Below, piece by piece: positions 1 to 10,157 of a DNA stretch of 64,000 bases. The notes under the pieces are model-generated. The model saw only the letters and a program-made list of their open reading frames with translations. It ran no database searches and was not told where the DNA came from. The stretch is taken from contig OY783192.1 of assembly GCA_963678675.1 (NCBI GenBank), positions 12,143,393 to 12,207,392 of the forward strand. The letters run 5' to 3'. The translations under genes and the position numbers were made by a program. Every line of letters begins with the position of its first letter. The first letter of the stretch is position 1. This stretch comes from Xiphydria camelus. Taxonomy: Eukaryota; Arthropoda; Insecta; Hymenoptera; Xiphydriidae.

Positions 1-690
1 TATTAGCATTAACTCGAAAGGTTCATTTCCGCAGAATTAGGTTTTGCTGACTTGCACCACTATGTTTCTCAGCCCCTCATATCACAAAGAAAACGAGAAT
101 AATCTGCTACCTATTACTGGTCAGACCAATACTGACATACGCAGCGCCATTATGGTGGAACACCTCAGCCTCTCAGATGGAGAAACTGCGAAGATTTGAG
201 CGATCATGTCTCCGAACATGCCTACAAATGTATCGATCCGAGCACTCAAATTACAGAAAGATGGTAAGCAACAAGAAAATCTACGATATGGCAGAGATAC
301 CCCGAATCGATAACTTCATCATCAAATTGACGAGAGACTACTACCAAGCGATGACCACCATAGAGAATGACGTCATCAAAAGGTTAGCACATGTAGATCC
401 AATTATCGCTAATCACGGAGCTGCCACTGGTTACCCGCAACCGCAAGCGTTCACATACATGGACAGAATAGGAATTATCCAAAATGCGGACAACATCCCT
501 GTGATTTACGACCTGGGACGTCATAAGCTAAATAAAAAGCTACCAACTTCATATAATAATATAAGCAGACTGAAATAGTGAACTGCAATCCCCAAGGCAG
601 ACTACTGGGACCACAATAGACTCACCAAGAAATACTGGTGGCTCGATGACACAGCGCTTCATATAACAACACTCAAAAGGAGACTGGAAA
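1..690 (+). pseudogene. jockey-like LINE reverse transcriptase, C-terminal remnant
   Basis: Seen: a reading frame entered at about position 60 and open to 578 encodes a segment containing RPILTYAAPLWW, which matches the thumb/post-RT region of jockey-clade non-LTR retrotransposons. It continues with a typical LQ-rich C-terminal tail. Past the stop at 576-578, a shifted frame (about 594-700) still reads like a C-terminal extension (KADYWDHNRLTKKYWW). This suggests a frameshift rather than the native end. Catalytic RT motifs are absent because the copy starts outside the window or is truncated. No poly(A) or target duplication could be placed. The clade assignment comes from family knowledge and the broken state is seen directly. 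Confidence 0.7.
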
Positions 691-964
691 CAGCACATTG
701 AGAGACAGAGTCGGAACAAAAACGAAACAACGCAACGTGAGAATAGGGCATAAGAACCAAATGTAAATATCCGTAGCATTAAGTGTACTGTAGTTTTAAG
801 AACCCAGGAATAAGTTAAGTGTTTTTTTCTCTCATTTTTTTTCATTTAGCTAATACCAAAAAGACTGTTAGACTAATAAAATTCAACTAGTCTGATCAAT
901 ATAGTAAATCGCACATAAACTACGGTTAAATAAGGTGGAAGATAGAGTCACTAAAATTAACTTA

Positions 965-1848
965 CAAGGAAACGTTTCGATGCCGCCGCTTCCGATCTTG
1001 ATGAAACTTCGTAAATTTAAAGTTTATCGAAAAATAAGAGACCCCTATTTTTTTATAGCGGCCCAATTTTGGTTTAAGGGGGTGAAATGGACCCCTGAAT
1101 TTTCACCCCCTTCGAGCTATCTCCGAAACGAAGCGAGATAGATGAAAACTTTCAATGTACGTTTTGTTTGGTTTTTTTAGTATAATAAAATCCCCTAAAC
1201 AGATTTTGAAAAAAAGCATTATTTTTCAAAAAAAAAATTTTTTTATCTAATTTTTCGAAATTTCGGTTTAGTCATGTGGACAAAAATTTAGGAAATTTTA
1301 TTACAAATTCAACCATGTATGACATGATATATTTCCCTCCTACAGTTTTGCAAATTTCTAACTTTTATGTCTGATAATGAGCGGGCTACCAATGGCAGTG
1401 ACGGGATAGGTCGGGGGTTATTACTTCTATGTATTTTAATGCCACTTTTCTTTTATTTAATAAAGTTCAACTTCTATGGCTCATAATTATGACAATAATG
1501 GTATTCCGTGAAAAAATGTTTTATACAAAGTTGTTTCTTACACCAAGCACACGTAATAACGGCAATATCGCCACATATGTGGCATCGTGGTTCCGAGTCC
1601 TGTGCAAAACAAAATTCTACAGGATGTTCAAATTCAGGAGGTCTCCTGAATATATATCCACTCTTGAACCACGAATATTTAATAAAGTTAGTAAACCGTG
1701 GTGAAGAAAACTGATTATGAGTAAGAGATTGAAGTTTTAAAATATTATCTCTCGAATGAAGGTTAATATCGTAATTGAAAAGAGTTACAATATCTGAAAA
1801 CCTCCTTACAAAATTCTTCCACATTCGAAAGCCGTATACGTCTAGCGG
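965..1848 (+). repeat. left arm of 884-bp inverted repeat
   Basis: This is the reverse complement of 3845-4729. The outer 300 bases are non-coding and include a run of G/C-rich 'GGGGGTGAAATGG' type repeats and A/T tracts. The inner part holds a backwards copy of the transposase C-terminus. The two arms differ at only a few positions, which indicates a recent duplication or ongoing gene conversion between them. Confidence 0.9.
1474..1824 (-). pseudogene. duplicated transposase C-terminus in the left arm
   Basis: The 116 residues starting MWKNFVRRFSDI are identical to residues 495-610 of the transposase at 2387-4219 and include the C-terminal zinc-binding segment. The copy lacks the catalytic aspartates and the DNA-binding region. 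It exists because the arm was duplicated, and there is no evidence that it is expressed alone. A zinc-finger-only peptide, if made, could in principle compete with the full protein, but that is speculation. Confidence 0.85.
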
Positions 1849-1988
1849 AATATTATCAAAATAAAATGGACAAAAATTGTTCAGAAATCTTATTAATAAA
1901 TCCGACCGTTAATTTATTTATATTATTTTCTGTTTGTGTGTAAGTAACTAATAATTCACTCACAGGTTAGATAAAATTGTCTGAATTT

Positions 1989-2177
1989 TTATAGTTTTTT
2001 GTTGGAATCATTTTTTTCTTTACTTTTCTTCTTCGCGTACTGTTTCCTCCAGTACTCCTCACATTCTTGCAGCTCTCGTTCTACTTCGGCCATGGATGGT
2101 CCTGTTGTGCGGAATGTCAGATCCAGCGATTTCCCGGGAGACGGCAATGGTATGTGCCCATTTTTAAGATCCTCCAC
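1989..2177 (-). CDS. short uncharacterised ORF inside the transposon, opposite strand
   Basis: This 62-codon frame is rich in charged residues and ends in a lysine-rich tail (YAKKKSKEKNDSNKKL). The open frame extends a further nine or so codons upstream of the ATG, to about 2204, without a stop. It lies in unique DNA between the left arm and the transposase, on the strand opposite the transposase. The composition looks protein-like (acidic helix followed by basic tail) and it does not resemble a transposase domain I know. It could be a captured host exon, an accessory ORF, or chance. I cannot assign a function. Confidence 0.3.
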   Translation of the reverse strand: MEDLKNGHIPLPSPGKSLDLTFRTTGPSMAEVERELQECEEYWRKQYAKKKSKEKNDSNKKL

Positions 2178-2386
2178 GATCTTCTCAAAAGTCGTTGAAC
2201 TCGTTTGAACCCATCACTTGAATGATAGACGCAGCCAATGAAACTGAAGCTCTTTGCTTCTCGGCCCTGTATATATACTCCTCGAAAATGCCGTAAACAA
2301 CATTCCTGTTATTTGTAGGGTTGCCTTATATGGCCCCGGTGATGCGAAAGAGGGAGTTTAGTTCTTTGGACAAGCTTTATTATTAG

Positions 2387-4219
2387 TTGGCTCTGTGCCC
2401 ATGTAAAAATATTTTCGTACGCGCTCTCGAGTTTCGTACGCGGACTCCGAGGATGATGGCCCCTTTTTGGGAAGTCGGACCTCCCACCCTCTCCAGTCTG
2501 TTTCGTTCTTGTGAGGCGACTTCATTATATATAAGGAAGCGAAAGAGAAAGCTTTTTAGTCTGAATATTCAGTTTCTATGGTGCACAGCAGTTCATATTA
2601 TTATTATGGCAATTATAAATCCGATCAATGTGTTAACTTTATTGGTGGCCGTTTTCAGTGTACCAAATGGAAGAGAAACTCCAATGAATAGTGCAGAAGT
2701 GCAATTGAAAGATTTATTACAAAATATTATTATACGTAGCATGGAGGATTCATCATTTCGAGTCGAACATGAAAATAAATTGGAATTGGAAGATTCAATC
2801 GAGGATAGTGAAATGCACGCTGTTAATACTGACTGGCTGGAATCGGATGTCGAGGATGTTCCTCACGTAGAAACCTCTATACCTCCAGAACCATATCCCT
2901 GTACACCCGATGAAGAAGCGGTTAGCTTTGAATATAAACAAAGTGCCATAGATTACTGGAACAGTGGGAAGAAAAGACGTCGAACCGTAGCAGCAGTTCA
3001 ACATCAGTTTAAAAAAGTGAAATCTGATAGACAATTACGAAGATGGGCTGCGCAAGTAGGACAGGGGGGTACTCAAAATGATAAATTAATACGCATAGCG
3101 AAATATACTTTTGATAAATTTGTAGAAGCTAGTAGATCGAAAATAATAGTACATAATGTAGACCTTAAACGATGGGCTTTACAAGCAAAAGAAGTAGAGA
3201 ATCTTCCAACCTTCAAAGCAAGTCAAACATGGTTGAGGTCATTCAAGAAAGCATATAGAATTGTCTCTCGAAAGATCACAAAGTTTGTAACGAGAAAAAA
3301 CGTTGAGGGTGAGGAAAGTTTGAAAGTACGAAGCCATGCCTTCGTAGAACAAGTGAAGCCACTCATTACACAATATGGACCACAAAATGTATTTAACTCT
3401 GATCAGAGTGGATTTAATTTAGAAATACATTCTGGCCGAACTTTAGCTACATCGGGGCAAAAAAAAATTGAAGCTGTGGTACAATCAATATCTTCTACAA
3501 CCCACAGCTATACTATACAACCCACCATATCTGCTGATGGAAAACTACTGTCGCCTCTTTATGTGGTATTAAAAGAGGCTAGTGGGCAATTGGGAGAACG
3601 AGTGCAACAAACCGTGTTTAGGCCGCCAAATGTATACTTCATGGCTTCCAAATCTGGGAAACTTACAACCGATCTCATGAAAACATGGCTGCAAGAAGTT
3701 TACTTCCCTAACACTGGATCTACAAGCGTCTTACTGCTGGACTCTTGGAGTGGACAATGTGAGCGAAGTGTTCGAGAAGCTACACCAGAAGACAAGACAA
3801 TAATATTAATGACGATTCCACAAGGCACCACCGGACTGATTCAACCGCTAGACGTATACGGATTTCGAATGTGGAAGAATTTTGTAAGGAGGTTTTCAGA
3901 TATTGTAACTCTTTTCAATTACGATATTAACCTTCATTCGAGAGATAATATTTTAAAACTTCAATCTCTTACTCATAATCAGTTTTCTTCACCACGGTTT
4001 ACTAACTTTATTAAATATTCGTGGTTCAAGAGTGGATATATATTCAGGAGACCTCCTGAATTTGAACATCCTGTAGAATTTTGTTTTGCACAGGACTCGG
4101 AACCACGATGCCACATATGTGGCGATATTGCCGTTATTACGTGTGCTTGGTGTAAGAAACAACTTTGTATAAAACATTTTTTCACGGAATACCATTATTG
4201 TCATAATTATGAGCCATAG
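2387..4219 (+). CDS. DDE_1/pogo-like transposase with C-terminal zinc finger
   Basis: This 610-codon open frame encodes a DNA-cutting transposase that would act on the element's own ends in the nucleus. In order, it has an acidic stretch (about 120-180), a Psq-type helix-turn-helix (about 181-222), a CENP-B/Tc5-type DNA-binding region (about 230-305, ending SRKITKFVTRK), and a DDE_1 catalytic domain. The aspartates are in FNSDQSGF (D339), LLLDSWSGQ (D452) and LIQPLDVYG (D489). A C-terminal zinc motif C-x2-C-x7-C-x2-C-x4-C-x2-H spans 575-597, with later H603 and C605. The aspartate contexts follow pogo/Tigger proteins, with the third D in 'LIQPLD'. The first about 100 codons look non-native. 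The true start may be at codon 73 or 100, and a 3' splice-like TTTTCAG lies just before codon 92. No frameshift breaks the catalytic region, so the protein may be functional. Confidence 0.75.
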   Translation: MALCPCKNIFVRALEFRTRTPRMMAPFWEVGPPTLSSLFRSCEATSLYIRKRKRKLFSLNIQFLWCTAVHIIIMAIINPINVLTLLVAVFSVPNGRETPMNSAEVQLKDLLQNIIIRSMEDSSFRVEHENKLELEDSIEDSEMHAVNTDWLESDVEDVPHVETSIPPEPYPCTPDEEAVSFEYKQSAIDYWNSGKKRRRTVAAVQHQFKKVKSDRQLRRWAAQVGQGGTQNDKLIRIAKYTFDKFVEASRSKIIVHNVDLKRWALQAKEVENLPTFKASQTWLRSFKKAYRIVSRKITKFVTRKNVEGEESLKVRSHAFVEQVKPLITQYGPQNVFNSDQSGFNLEIHSGRTLATSGQKKIEAVVQSISSTTHSYTIQPTISADGKLLSPLYVVLKEASGQLGERVQQTVFRPPNVYFMASKSGKLTTDLMKTWLQEVYFPNTGSTSVLLLDSWSGQCERSVREATPEDKTIILMTIPQGTTGLIQPLDVYGFRMWKNFVRRFSDIVTLFNYDINLHSRDNILKLQSLTHNQFSSPRFTNFIKYSWFKSGYIFRRPPEFEHPVEFCFAQDSEPRCHICGDIAVITCAWCKKQLCIKHFFTEYHYCHNYEP

Positions 4220-4729
4220 AAGTTGAACTTTATTAAATAAAAGAAAAGTGGCATTAAAATACATAGAAGTAATAACCCCCGACCTATCCTGTCACTGCCA
4301 TTGGTAGCCCGCTCATTATCAGACATAAAAGTTAGAAATTTGCAAAACTGTAGGAGGGAAATATATCATGTCATACATGGTTGAATTTGTAATAAAATTT
4401 CCTAAATTTTTGTCCACATGACTAAACCGAAATTTCGAAAAATTAGATAAAAAAAATTTTTTTTTTTTTAAATAATGCTTTTTTTCAAAATCTGTTTAGG
4501 GGATTTTATTATACTAAAAAAACCAAACAAAACGTACATTGAAAGTTTTCATCTATCTCGCTTCGTTTCGGAGATAGCTCGAAGGGGGTGAAAATTCAGG
4601 GGTCCATTTCACCCCCTTAAACCAAAATTGGGCCGCTATAAAAAAATAGGGGTCTCTTATTTTTCGATAAACTTTAAATTTACGAAGTTTCATCAAGATC
4701 GGAAGCGGCGGCATCGAAACGTTTCCTTG
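3845..4729 (-). repeat. right arm of 884-bp inverted repeat
   Basis: Mirror of 965-1848. It contains transposase codons 487-610 followed by about 510 bp of 3' non-coding DNA ending CGTTTCCTTG. The inner boundary falls at CCGCTAGACG, just before the third catalytic aspartate codon. Confidence 0.9.
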
Positions 4730-4840
4730 TTAGTCAGTTCTTCTGCACCAGGATAAAGCGTGGCTAGTTTTTTAAGGGAATTTGTTTGTACCAAAACATT
4801 GTAAGACTGTTAAAGAATTAATAAACAAATTTTAAAAAAA

Positions 4841-4912
4841 AGCTATATTGGTAGCGTGCTGGACTCGGATGTTCGAGGACCTGGGTTCGATCCCTCCGTA
4901 GTCTTTTTTTTT
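4841..4912 (+). ncRNA. tRNA-like Pol III module (5'-truncated)
   Basis: It has an A-box-like GGCTATATTGGTAGC-type stretch (5' part truncated), a B box GGGTTCGATCCC and a Pol III terminator run of at least nine T starting at 4904. The acceptor and anticodon stems do not pair properly, so this is tRNA-derived, not a functional tRNA. It points into the element. Confidence 0.6.
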
Positions 4913-5227
4913 CATTACGAAATTGTTAATTTTTTTTTTTCATTCTAACTTGATAATTTAATACTCTAATATATTTAAAGCATTTAAAAATATATAACAT
5001 TATAATATATTGATTTCTAACGAACGTGAAGTATCTGCTTTTCCTCACAAAAGGTGTTTAGAAAGAAAGTTAGGGGACGGTACCTGAAGGGTCCATTTTT
5101 ACCTGGCAACAAAGAGATTCTTATCTGCTTGTAAATCATTTCGTTCTAGAATGTACAGTATCAAAACGAACAGCGTCGGCAGTTCGTTTCCGTACGCGGT
5201 AAAAAAAAAATTAACAATTTCGTAATG

Positions 5228-5319
5228 AAAAAAAACAGAAGACTACGGAGGGATCGAACCCGGGTCCTTGAGCATGCGAGTCCAGCACGCTACCAGTATA
5301 GCCATACTCGGCCGCTTGA
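5228..5319 (-). ncRNA. tRNA-like Pol III module, inverted copy
   Basis: Read on the minus strand it begins CAAGCGGCCGAGTATGG and has an A box (TGGCTATACTGGTAGCG), a B box (GGGTTCGATCCC) and, after TCTTCTG, a run of eight T. It is the fuller of the two copies in this element. The stem pairing is poor for a real tRNA. Its position mirrors the module at 4841. Confidence 0.6.
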
Positions 5320-5391
5320 CAAGAGATAAAATAAACGTGCCTATATAAGGTACGCAGCTATTTTATTAAAGCTATAAGAGTATGCCATTGT

Positions 5392-5640
5392 ATGCTTCCG
5401 GTATGTTACTACATTGGTCAACACTTCGGTGTCACTCAAGAAGTTCAAATTGCAGAGGTTTTTCAGGCCACAGGTGATCGATTCACTTATGCGACCACGA
5501 AATGTCTATGCAAAGTTCAGGTGACCGACAATATTTTGGCTGTACCAGTGCAATCTTTACACGCTGTGTGTGTCTTTATGAACATTGGAGATAATGAAGT
5601 ATATATTGGCATACCGGTAAACGATAAAGAGTTGGAATAA
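5392..5640 (+). CDS. uncharacterised 82-residue ORF
   Basis: An open frame starting MLPVCYYIGQHF and ending NDKELE. The same frame is open further upstream (about 5374), so the ATG may not be the true start and this may be a last exon. It shows alternating beta-like segments (VQIAEVF, FTYATT, VQVTDNILAVPV, EVYIGIPV) and no membrane or signal features. It lies just outside the tRNA-like module at 5228-5319. I do not recognise the family. Codon use looks protein-like, and a TE-associated ORF is likely from the context. Confidence 0.35.
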   Translation: MLPVCYYIGQHFGVTQEVQIAEVFQATGDRFTYATTKCLCKVQVTDNILAVPVQSLHAVCVFMNIGDNEVYIGIPVNDKELE

Positions 5641-6016
5641 ATTGAATACAAAATTTTGCCTACCGATATACTGTGTATTCTCTATAGTTCTAATAAATTT
5701 TGGGCGAATATATATGGGGATTAAAATTAATAAATAATAATGATTGATTATTTGTCTATGCCTAAGTTTTTAATGTAGTAATTCATGTTGTAAAAAATTG
5801 TTGGAAATAAAGTTTGGTTTCAGTGAAATTTAGGATAAATAAATTTTTTCATTCTTCTTATAAAATATTCTTTTATTAGTGATCAAAAAAGGAAAGCAGA
5901 AAGTCGGGAATACTCTTCTGATTACTTTAATTAAGGTTTTATGACTTTTTCACAAAAAAAGTTCAAGATTTATTAAATAAAGCGAAAAAATTATCATTCA
6001 CTACATCGTAGAGGAG
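5641..6016. other. AT-rich spacer, no feature seen
   Basis: AT-rich DNA with AATAAA-like sites after the preceding ORF (for example near 5805-5815). I see no gene, inverted repeat or repeat copy here. Confidence 0.5.
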
Positions 6017-6941
6017 TTATAGGCTTAATATATAGGTGGTATTTGCAAAAGGTAAAAGATGATTGCGGAAATTTAGGCGGAAAAGGATGGTAGCAGGAGG
6101 TAGTAGGACCTCTAGGCGGAAATCAGGAGGAAAAATAGAATGTAGGGTTTTCAGGAGGAACTTAGGCGTTCTAGGGGGTAAGCAGGTCCAAATAGACGAC
6201 TCGGGCAGTGATGCCACGTAGTGAGGTCGTTTATTTTTCACTTCATCCTTCAAACATTGCAATAACTGCGTAGTATTAACCATTGATGGTTTTATCCTTC
6301 TCCAGGAAATCAATGCAGATAATTACTTTCGCGCCCCAAAAAACAGTGGCTAAAACTTTATTCGCCGATAAAATTGTTTTTGCTTTCTTTGGGCGTAGTT
6401 CACCTAGTCCAATCCATTTTTTCGACTGTCGTTTGCTTTCAGGAGTGTAGTGGTGAATCCAAGTTTCATCCACAGTTATAAATCGACGCAAAAATTCGCT
6501 GGAGTTTCGCTTGTACGGCGCCAAATTCTCGATAGAAACAGTTTTCCGGGTCAATTTTTGATCGAGTGTTAGCAAACGCGGCACCCACCTAGCGTAGAGC
6601 TTCTGCATGCTCAAATGTTTATGAAAAATATTGCGTACACGTTCAGTTATCATCCTTGTAGTCTCAGCTATCTCATTCACTTTTAATCTGCGGTCCTCTA
6701 CCACTATTTTGTGAATTTTTTCAATCATTTCGGAAGTTGTCATCTCAACGGGGTGTCCTGAACGTGATTCATCAGAAGTGTTCGTGCGACCATTTTTAAA
6801 TTCCGAAACCCACTGTTTAACCGTTCAATATGATGGAGAAGAGTCTTTTAATGTAGAATCCAGTTCTTCTTTAATTTGAAGTGGTGTTAGGCCATTTAAA
6901 TATTAGTATTAGATGACCGCACGCTTTTCTAATTTTTCCAT
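6017..6941 (-). pseudogene. mariner transposase (DD34D type), frameshifted
   Basis: The start codon is at 6941. The N-terminal helix-turn-helix region (about 6941-6740) has stop codons. A 155-codon open stretch (6743-6276) carries the WVPRLLT linker and the first catalytic motif VDETWIHHYTPESKRQSKKW. The frame then shifts at about 6276 after DKTING and continues for about 30 residues (LLQCLKDEVKNKRPH). The second catalytic aspartate (HQDNAPAH in the family) is not present. Mariner proteins are about 345 residues, so this copy has lost its C-terminal third and is dead. Confidence 0.85.
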
Positions 6942-7121
6942 TTTCACGCAAGCAATCGAGGCGTCTTGTTCAATATGCTCTTAAATGGACACTAACAGAG
7001 CAATCGACCTGTAAATGTATGTACAAGCTAGTGAGATGTAGTACTATAGAATACAAGCCAGAAATTAGACCTGCTGGCGCCATTTCTAGGTCAGGCCGGA
7101 AACTTGTCACCCCACCCTCGT
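6017..7121 (-). mobile_element. mariner element, 3' end degraded
   Basis: A mariner transposase pseudogene on the minus strand. The 5' terminal sequence read on the minus strand from about 7121 starts TACGAGGGTGGGGTGAC, resembling mariner terminal repeats, with TA next to it. No matching 3' terminal repeat was found. After the middle of the transposase the sequence becomes a low-complexity GGAGG-rich stretch (6050-6180). Confidence 0.7.
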
Positions 7122-7213
7122 ATAGAAACCGGACATGACACCGGACACGATACAAAATTTAAATTAGGCAAAACCATGAACGAGCGGTTGTAACGCACAC
7201 GCGCGACGGGCGA

Positions 7214-8632
7214 TAGAATTGTCATGTATGGTTACAATCTCGCAGAGAAGTGGGAGTACGAATTCGATCGCGAAAAAAAGAGTAACTCCGAGATACCCGC
7301 TTTCCTAACGGATAATCCGATTTTCAATTACATACCCCTCGAAGCGCGTGACGCGTTCTACGTGGTCGTACGGGAAACACCGTTTCGTTTTACGAGACGG
7401 CGGATGACGAAAAGATACGATACGTCGATGTGTGTGTGTGTCTGTTTATTGTATCTGCATGTTTTTTAAACCGGTAAGTTTCCCGTCGGTTACCCGAAAG
7501 TCTACGTGGTGACAAGTGTCGCGAGCTCACGCGTTCCGATAACACGGATATTGAAAAAATCGAGGAGTTCGTTAAGTATACGGTGGCCCGTTTGCACGTA
7601 CGAGCGCTTGCTTTTCGCACTTTGTCGCACGTATTGCGAGGAAATGCGACAGAGCAATTGTCCGGACGAGAATCCGGATGCTCGCGAATTCACGGGTACG
7701 TACTCGTAGGTCGTTAACAAGGTGCGGCAAGTCGTGAAAAGGGGCTACAGGGTCAGGGGGGTTCACGATATTTGGCAGTACACGATGGCGCAGTTCGATA
7801 GTGAAACACGAAATGGCGGAAAACTCATTATATCGTAGAGTATGAGAAGGCCGAGGATATCAAACTAGACGCTGAAAAAATCTCGAAAAATCCGAAGCTC
7901 CGATGCGTCGCGAAATTATGTTTAAAGTCATGCTGGGGTAAATTTGGGCAGCGGGAGAATTTACCAAAAACGAAAATGTTCAAAACCCGTCAATGACCCA
8001 TGGAGTTGTATGACTCCGAAGTGGAAATCACCGGCGTGTTGCCTGTAAACGACGAAATTCTATATGTCTCGTACATGTGTAGGAACGAGGCGCTCCGCGT
8101 ATCGGTCCTGACGAATGTCGCGATTGCAGTGTATACAACGGCACAAGAACATTTAAAGCTCTACGGATACCTGGAGCGATTAGATAGACGGGTACTGTAT
8201 TACGACACCGATTCGGTCATTTACGTGGCGCGCGATAATAGCGACGAGTACGAGCCACGGATCCAGTGTTTTCTCGATGATCTAACCGACGAGTTCAGTT
8301 ACGGTCTCTGTAGCTGCATGAAATCCTTCATATCGGGTGGACCAAAATTTCATGCATATATCGTCCGCAAAACCGACGGCAGTGAAAGCGAAGTATGCAA
8401 AGTAAAGGGTATATCGTTAAATTACGCGAATAGCAATCTCGTAAATGCCTCTATTCGCCCATTCATCGTGGGCGAACGCGATGAGCATATAATGCTCGAA
8501 TATGACATTATTAGACAAACGGCGTTTCATCACGTTGTTACCCGAACCGAGAGGAAAATGTGTGAACCCGTGTACCGCAAGCAAAGATTGTTCGACCGAT
8601 TTGGCTCGTTACCCTTTGGTTTTAAGGAATGA
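7214..8632 (+). pseudogene. Polinton/Maverick protein-primed DNA polymerase B, C-terminal part
   Basis: Family B polymerase of a Polinton. From 7224 the frame reads GYNLAEKWEYEFDREK, then PLEARDAFY. A shifted frame continues with a CSLYPYVCKTG-like Pol motif region at about 7400-7510. Near 7620 there is CRTYCEEMRQSNCP and then HDIWQYTMAQFD. The last 210 codons (8000-8632) are open and include the Pol C motif YYDTDSVIY, the KVKGISLNY motif and the conserved end YRKQRLFDRFGSLPFGF. At least four frameshifts or stops are present, so it is inactive. The N-terminal exonuclease and terminal-protein regions are missing upstream. The ATPase fragment at 11205 is on the same strand and probably belongs to the same Polinton. 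Confidence 0.88.
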
Positions 8633-8639
8633 TATATAT

Positions 8640-8933
8640 TTGTACGTGAAGAAAAAATGCAATAAAACAGAAATCTTTTCAAATAAATAACCGAGTGCAT
8701 GTATACACGCACCCACATACACCTTACGCTTAAAGACGCACATGTGCGCGCGCGCAGTTTATACGCTTATGCCGCGCGCGGCTGTTATCAGCTTATCCTG
8801 CGAGACGACCGCGTTATATAAGCTTATAATTACGCAGGTCGTTATCTGCAGGCGCGCAGAGCGCGCGTGTCACTATACGTTATTCCGCGGCCGCGGTGCC
8901 CCTTCCCCCTACCCGCGGAATAAGCTTGTAGAG
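8640..8933. other. Polinton non-coding spacer, GC-rich
   Basis: Sits between the polymerase stop and the inserted fold-back element. It has CpG-rich palindromic stretches (GCGCGCGCG, CCGCGGCCGCGG) unlike the AT-rich surroundings. An AATAAA lies just after the polymerase stop at about 8660. No ORF was recognised. Confidence 0.4.
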
Positions 8934-9566
8934 GTGCGTATACATCTGCGAGCCGAGCGACTCGTGAACCGTCCATTGAAATGAATGCTTCCAATGAACT
9001 TCCAACGATCAGCCGGTATATACATTTGCGAGCCGAGTGGCTCGCGAGCCGCTCGTGAACCGCTCGTGAACTGTTAGTTGCTTCACGCTGAACACACTGT
9101 TTCGATGCTGCTTCTCACCCTGACTACGCTACATTATTTCATTCCAACCAATATAAGGGCTCGTCAGTGTTGAATAAAATTCAATCGGAAATTTTATTTT
9201 CATACTCATTTAGACCCTGAACATACTGCTCTTATTCTCAACTAAACAGAAGGGTGTTCAGTGTCACTGTCCCCACTGAAAATAATGACTATAGGAGTCA
9301 ATCAATTTAATACTTATATGCATTATAAAAGAGGAAAATGTATTTCATCAACATTTTTATGAGAAAAAACCCCTTTAATAATAATTAATAGAAGGTGAAT
9401 TGAAGTATCATAGTTTTATTGTACATAACAATTTTCAAGAAAATAATAGAATAAAACTGAAAACTACGTTGAACAGTTAATGATAATTAGAATGAAAACA
9501 ATATTTATATATTACATTATTGATTCTAATTCCTTAATGTTAATAGGATAAGCCACATATAGTTCA

Positions 9567-9833
9567 TTATTGATTTATGTATTTATATATTGATATTAAT
9601 GTATATATAGAAGGTGTAATAAGACTGCTAATTGGGATGGCCTTTACATTATTTGTTTGATGACATTTGTGGAAAAAACCAGAGCTGTCGTGTCTAAAAT
9701 TATCAACTCCTGCTATGTATATGCTGTCACTAACTAGCTTTCGAATGATAGCAAAGTATTCAAATCTACAATGGCAATTAGGTTGTTCACATCGACAATT
9801 ACAATATTTGACGAAGCACCAAGTCGAACCCAT
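9567..9833 (-). CDS. uncharacterised cysteine-rich ORF
   Basis: An 88-codon frame beginning MGSTWCFVKYCNCRCEQPNC. The clustered cysteines and histidines (C6, C10, C12, C14, C19, H20/C21 by count) suggest zinc binding, followed by a hydrophobic tail of low complexity. It is inside the fold-back element 8934-11196 and could be a transposase fragment. I do not recognise it, and a chance ORF is possible. Confidence 0.25.
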   Translation of the reverse strand: MGSTWCFVKYCNCRCEQPNCHCRFEYFAIIRKLVSDSIYIAGVDNFRHDSSGFFHKCHQTNNVKAIPISSLITPSIYTLISIYKYINQ

Positions 9834-10157
9834 TTTGGTAACTCCATCATCATAATATTATAGTTGCAAAAAGTATAGGACTACTTCATAGATCTGTTAA
9901 ATAATGTTAAAAAAAATTCGGTAAAAAATTATTTTCATTTGCCTCATAAGGAAGAAATTATTAAGGCACTGCAATAATTTGAAGTAGCAAAATTAGCAGT
10001 GTCTTTAGTGTCAAAATGAATATAAAAATGTCGGCCTTTGCGTTCACCAGAAAAACCGACAGGAGACGGATCGCCGCGAACGGCTCAAAGAGGTTCTTTC
10101 GGCGCTCTAAACCACGTCCCAAATAAGCGAACGCCAGCCGCTCGGCTCGCAGATGTA

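Larger units (their letters stand above)
965..4729 (+). mobile_element. fold-back DNA transposon, CAAGG ends, TTA duplication
   Basis: Both ends read CAAGGAAACG...CGTTTCCTTG and are flanked by TTA (962-964 and 4730-4732), which is a 3-bp target duplication. The arms are very long (965-1848 and 3845-4729, about 884 bp) and nearly identical, so the element can fold into a giant hairpin. The interior holds one transposase gene (2387-4219). The right arm includes the last 116 codons of that gene, and the left arm carries the same stretch in reverse. The simplest inference is that the original left end was replaced by an inverted copy of the right end. The same CAAGG end and TWA duplication recur at 15260-17517 and 35013-37491. 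Confidence 0.85.
4841..5319. mobile_element. inverted-repeat element with two inward tRNA-like modules
   Basis: The ends at 4841-4940 and about 5200-5319 are inverted copies of one another. Each consists of a tRNA-like module, a T-run and the shared block CATTACGAAATTGTTAATT. The interior (about 4960-5195) has no recognisable gene. It shares the short stretch TGAAGTAT-CTGCTTT with the interior of the related element at 27147-30267. The left copy lacks the 5' 18 bases present in the right copy. I could not find a target duplication, so the outer limits are uncertain. Confidence 0.6.
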
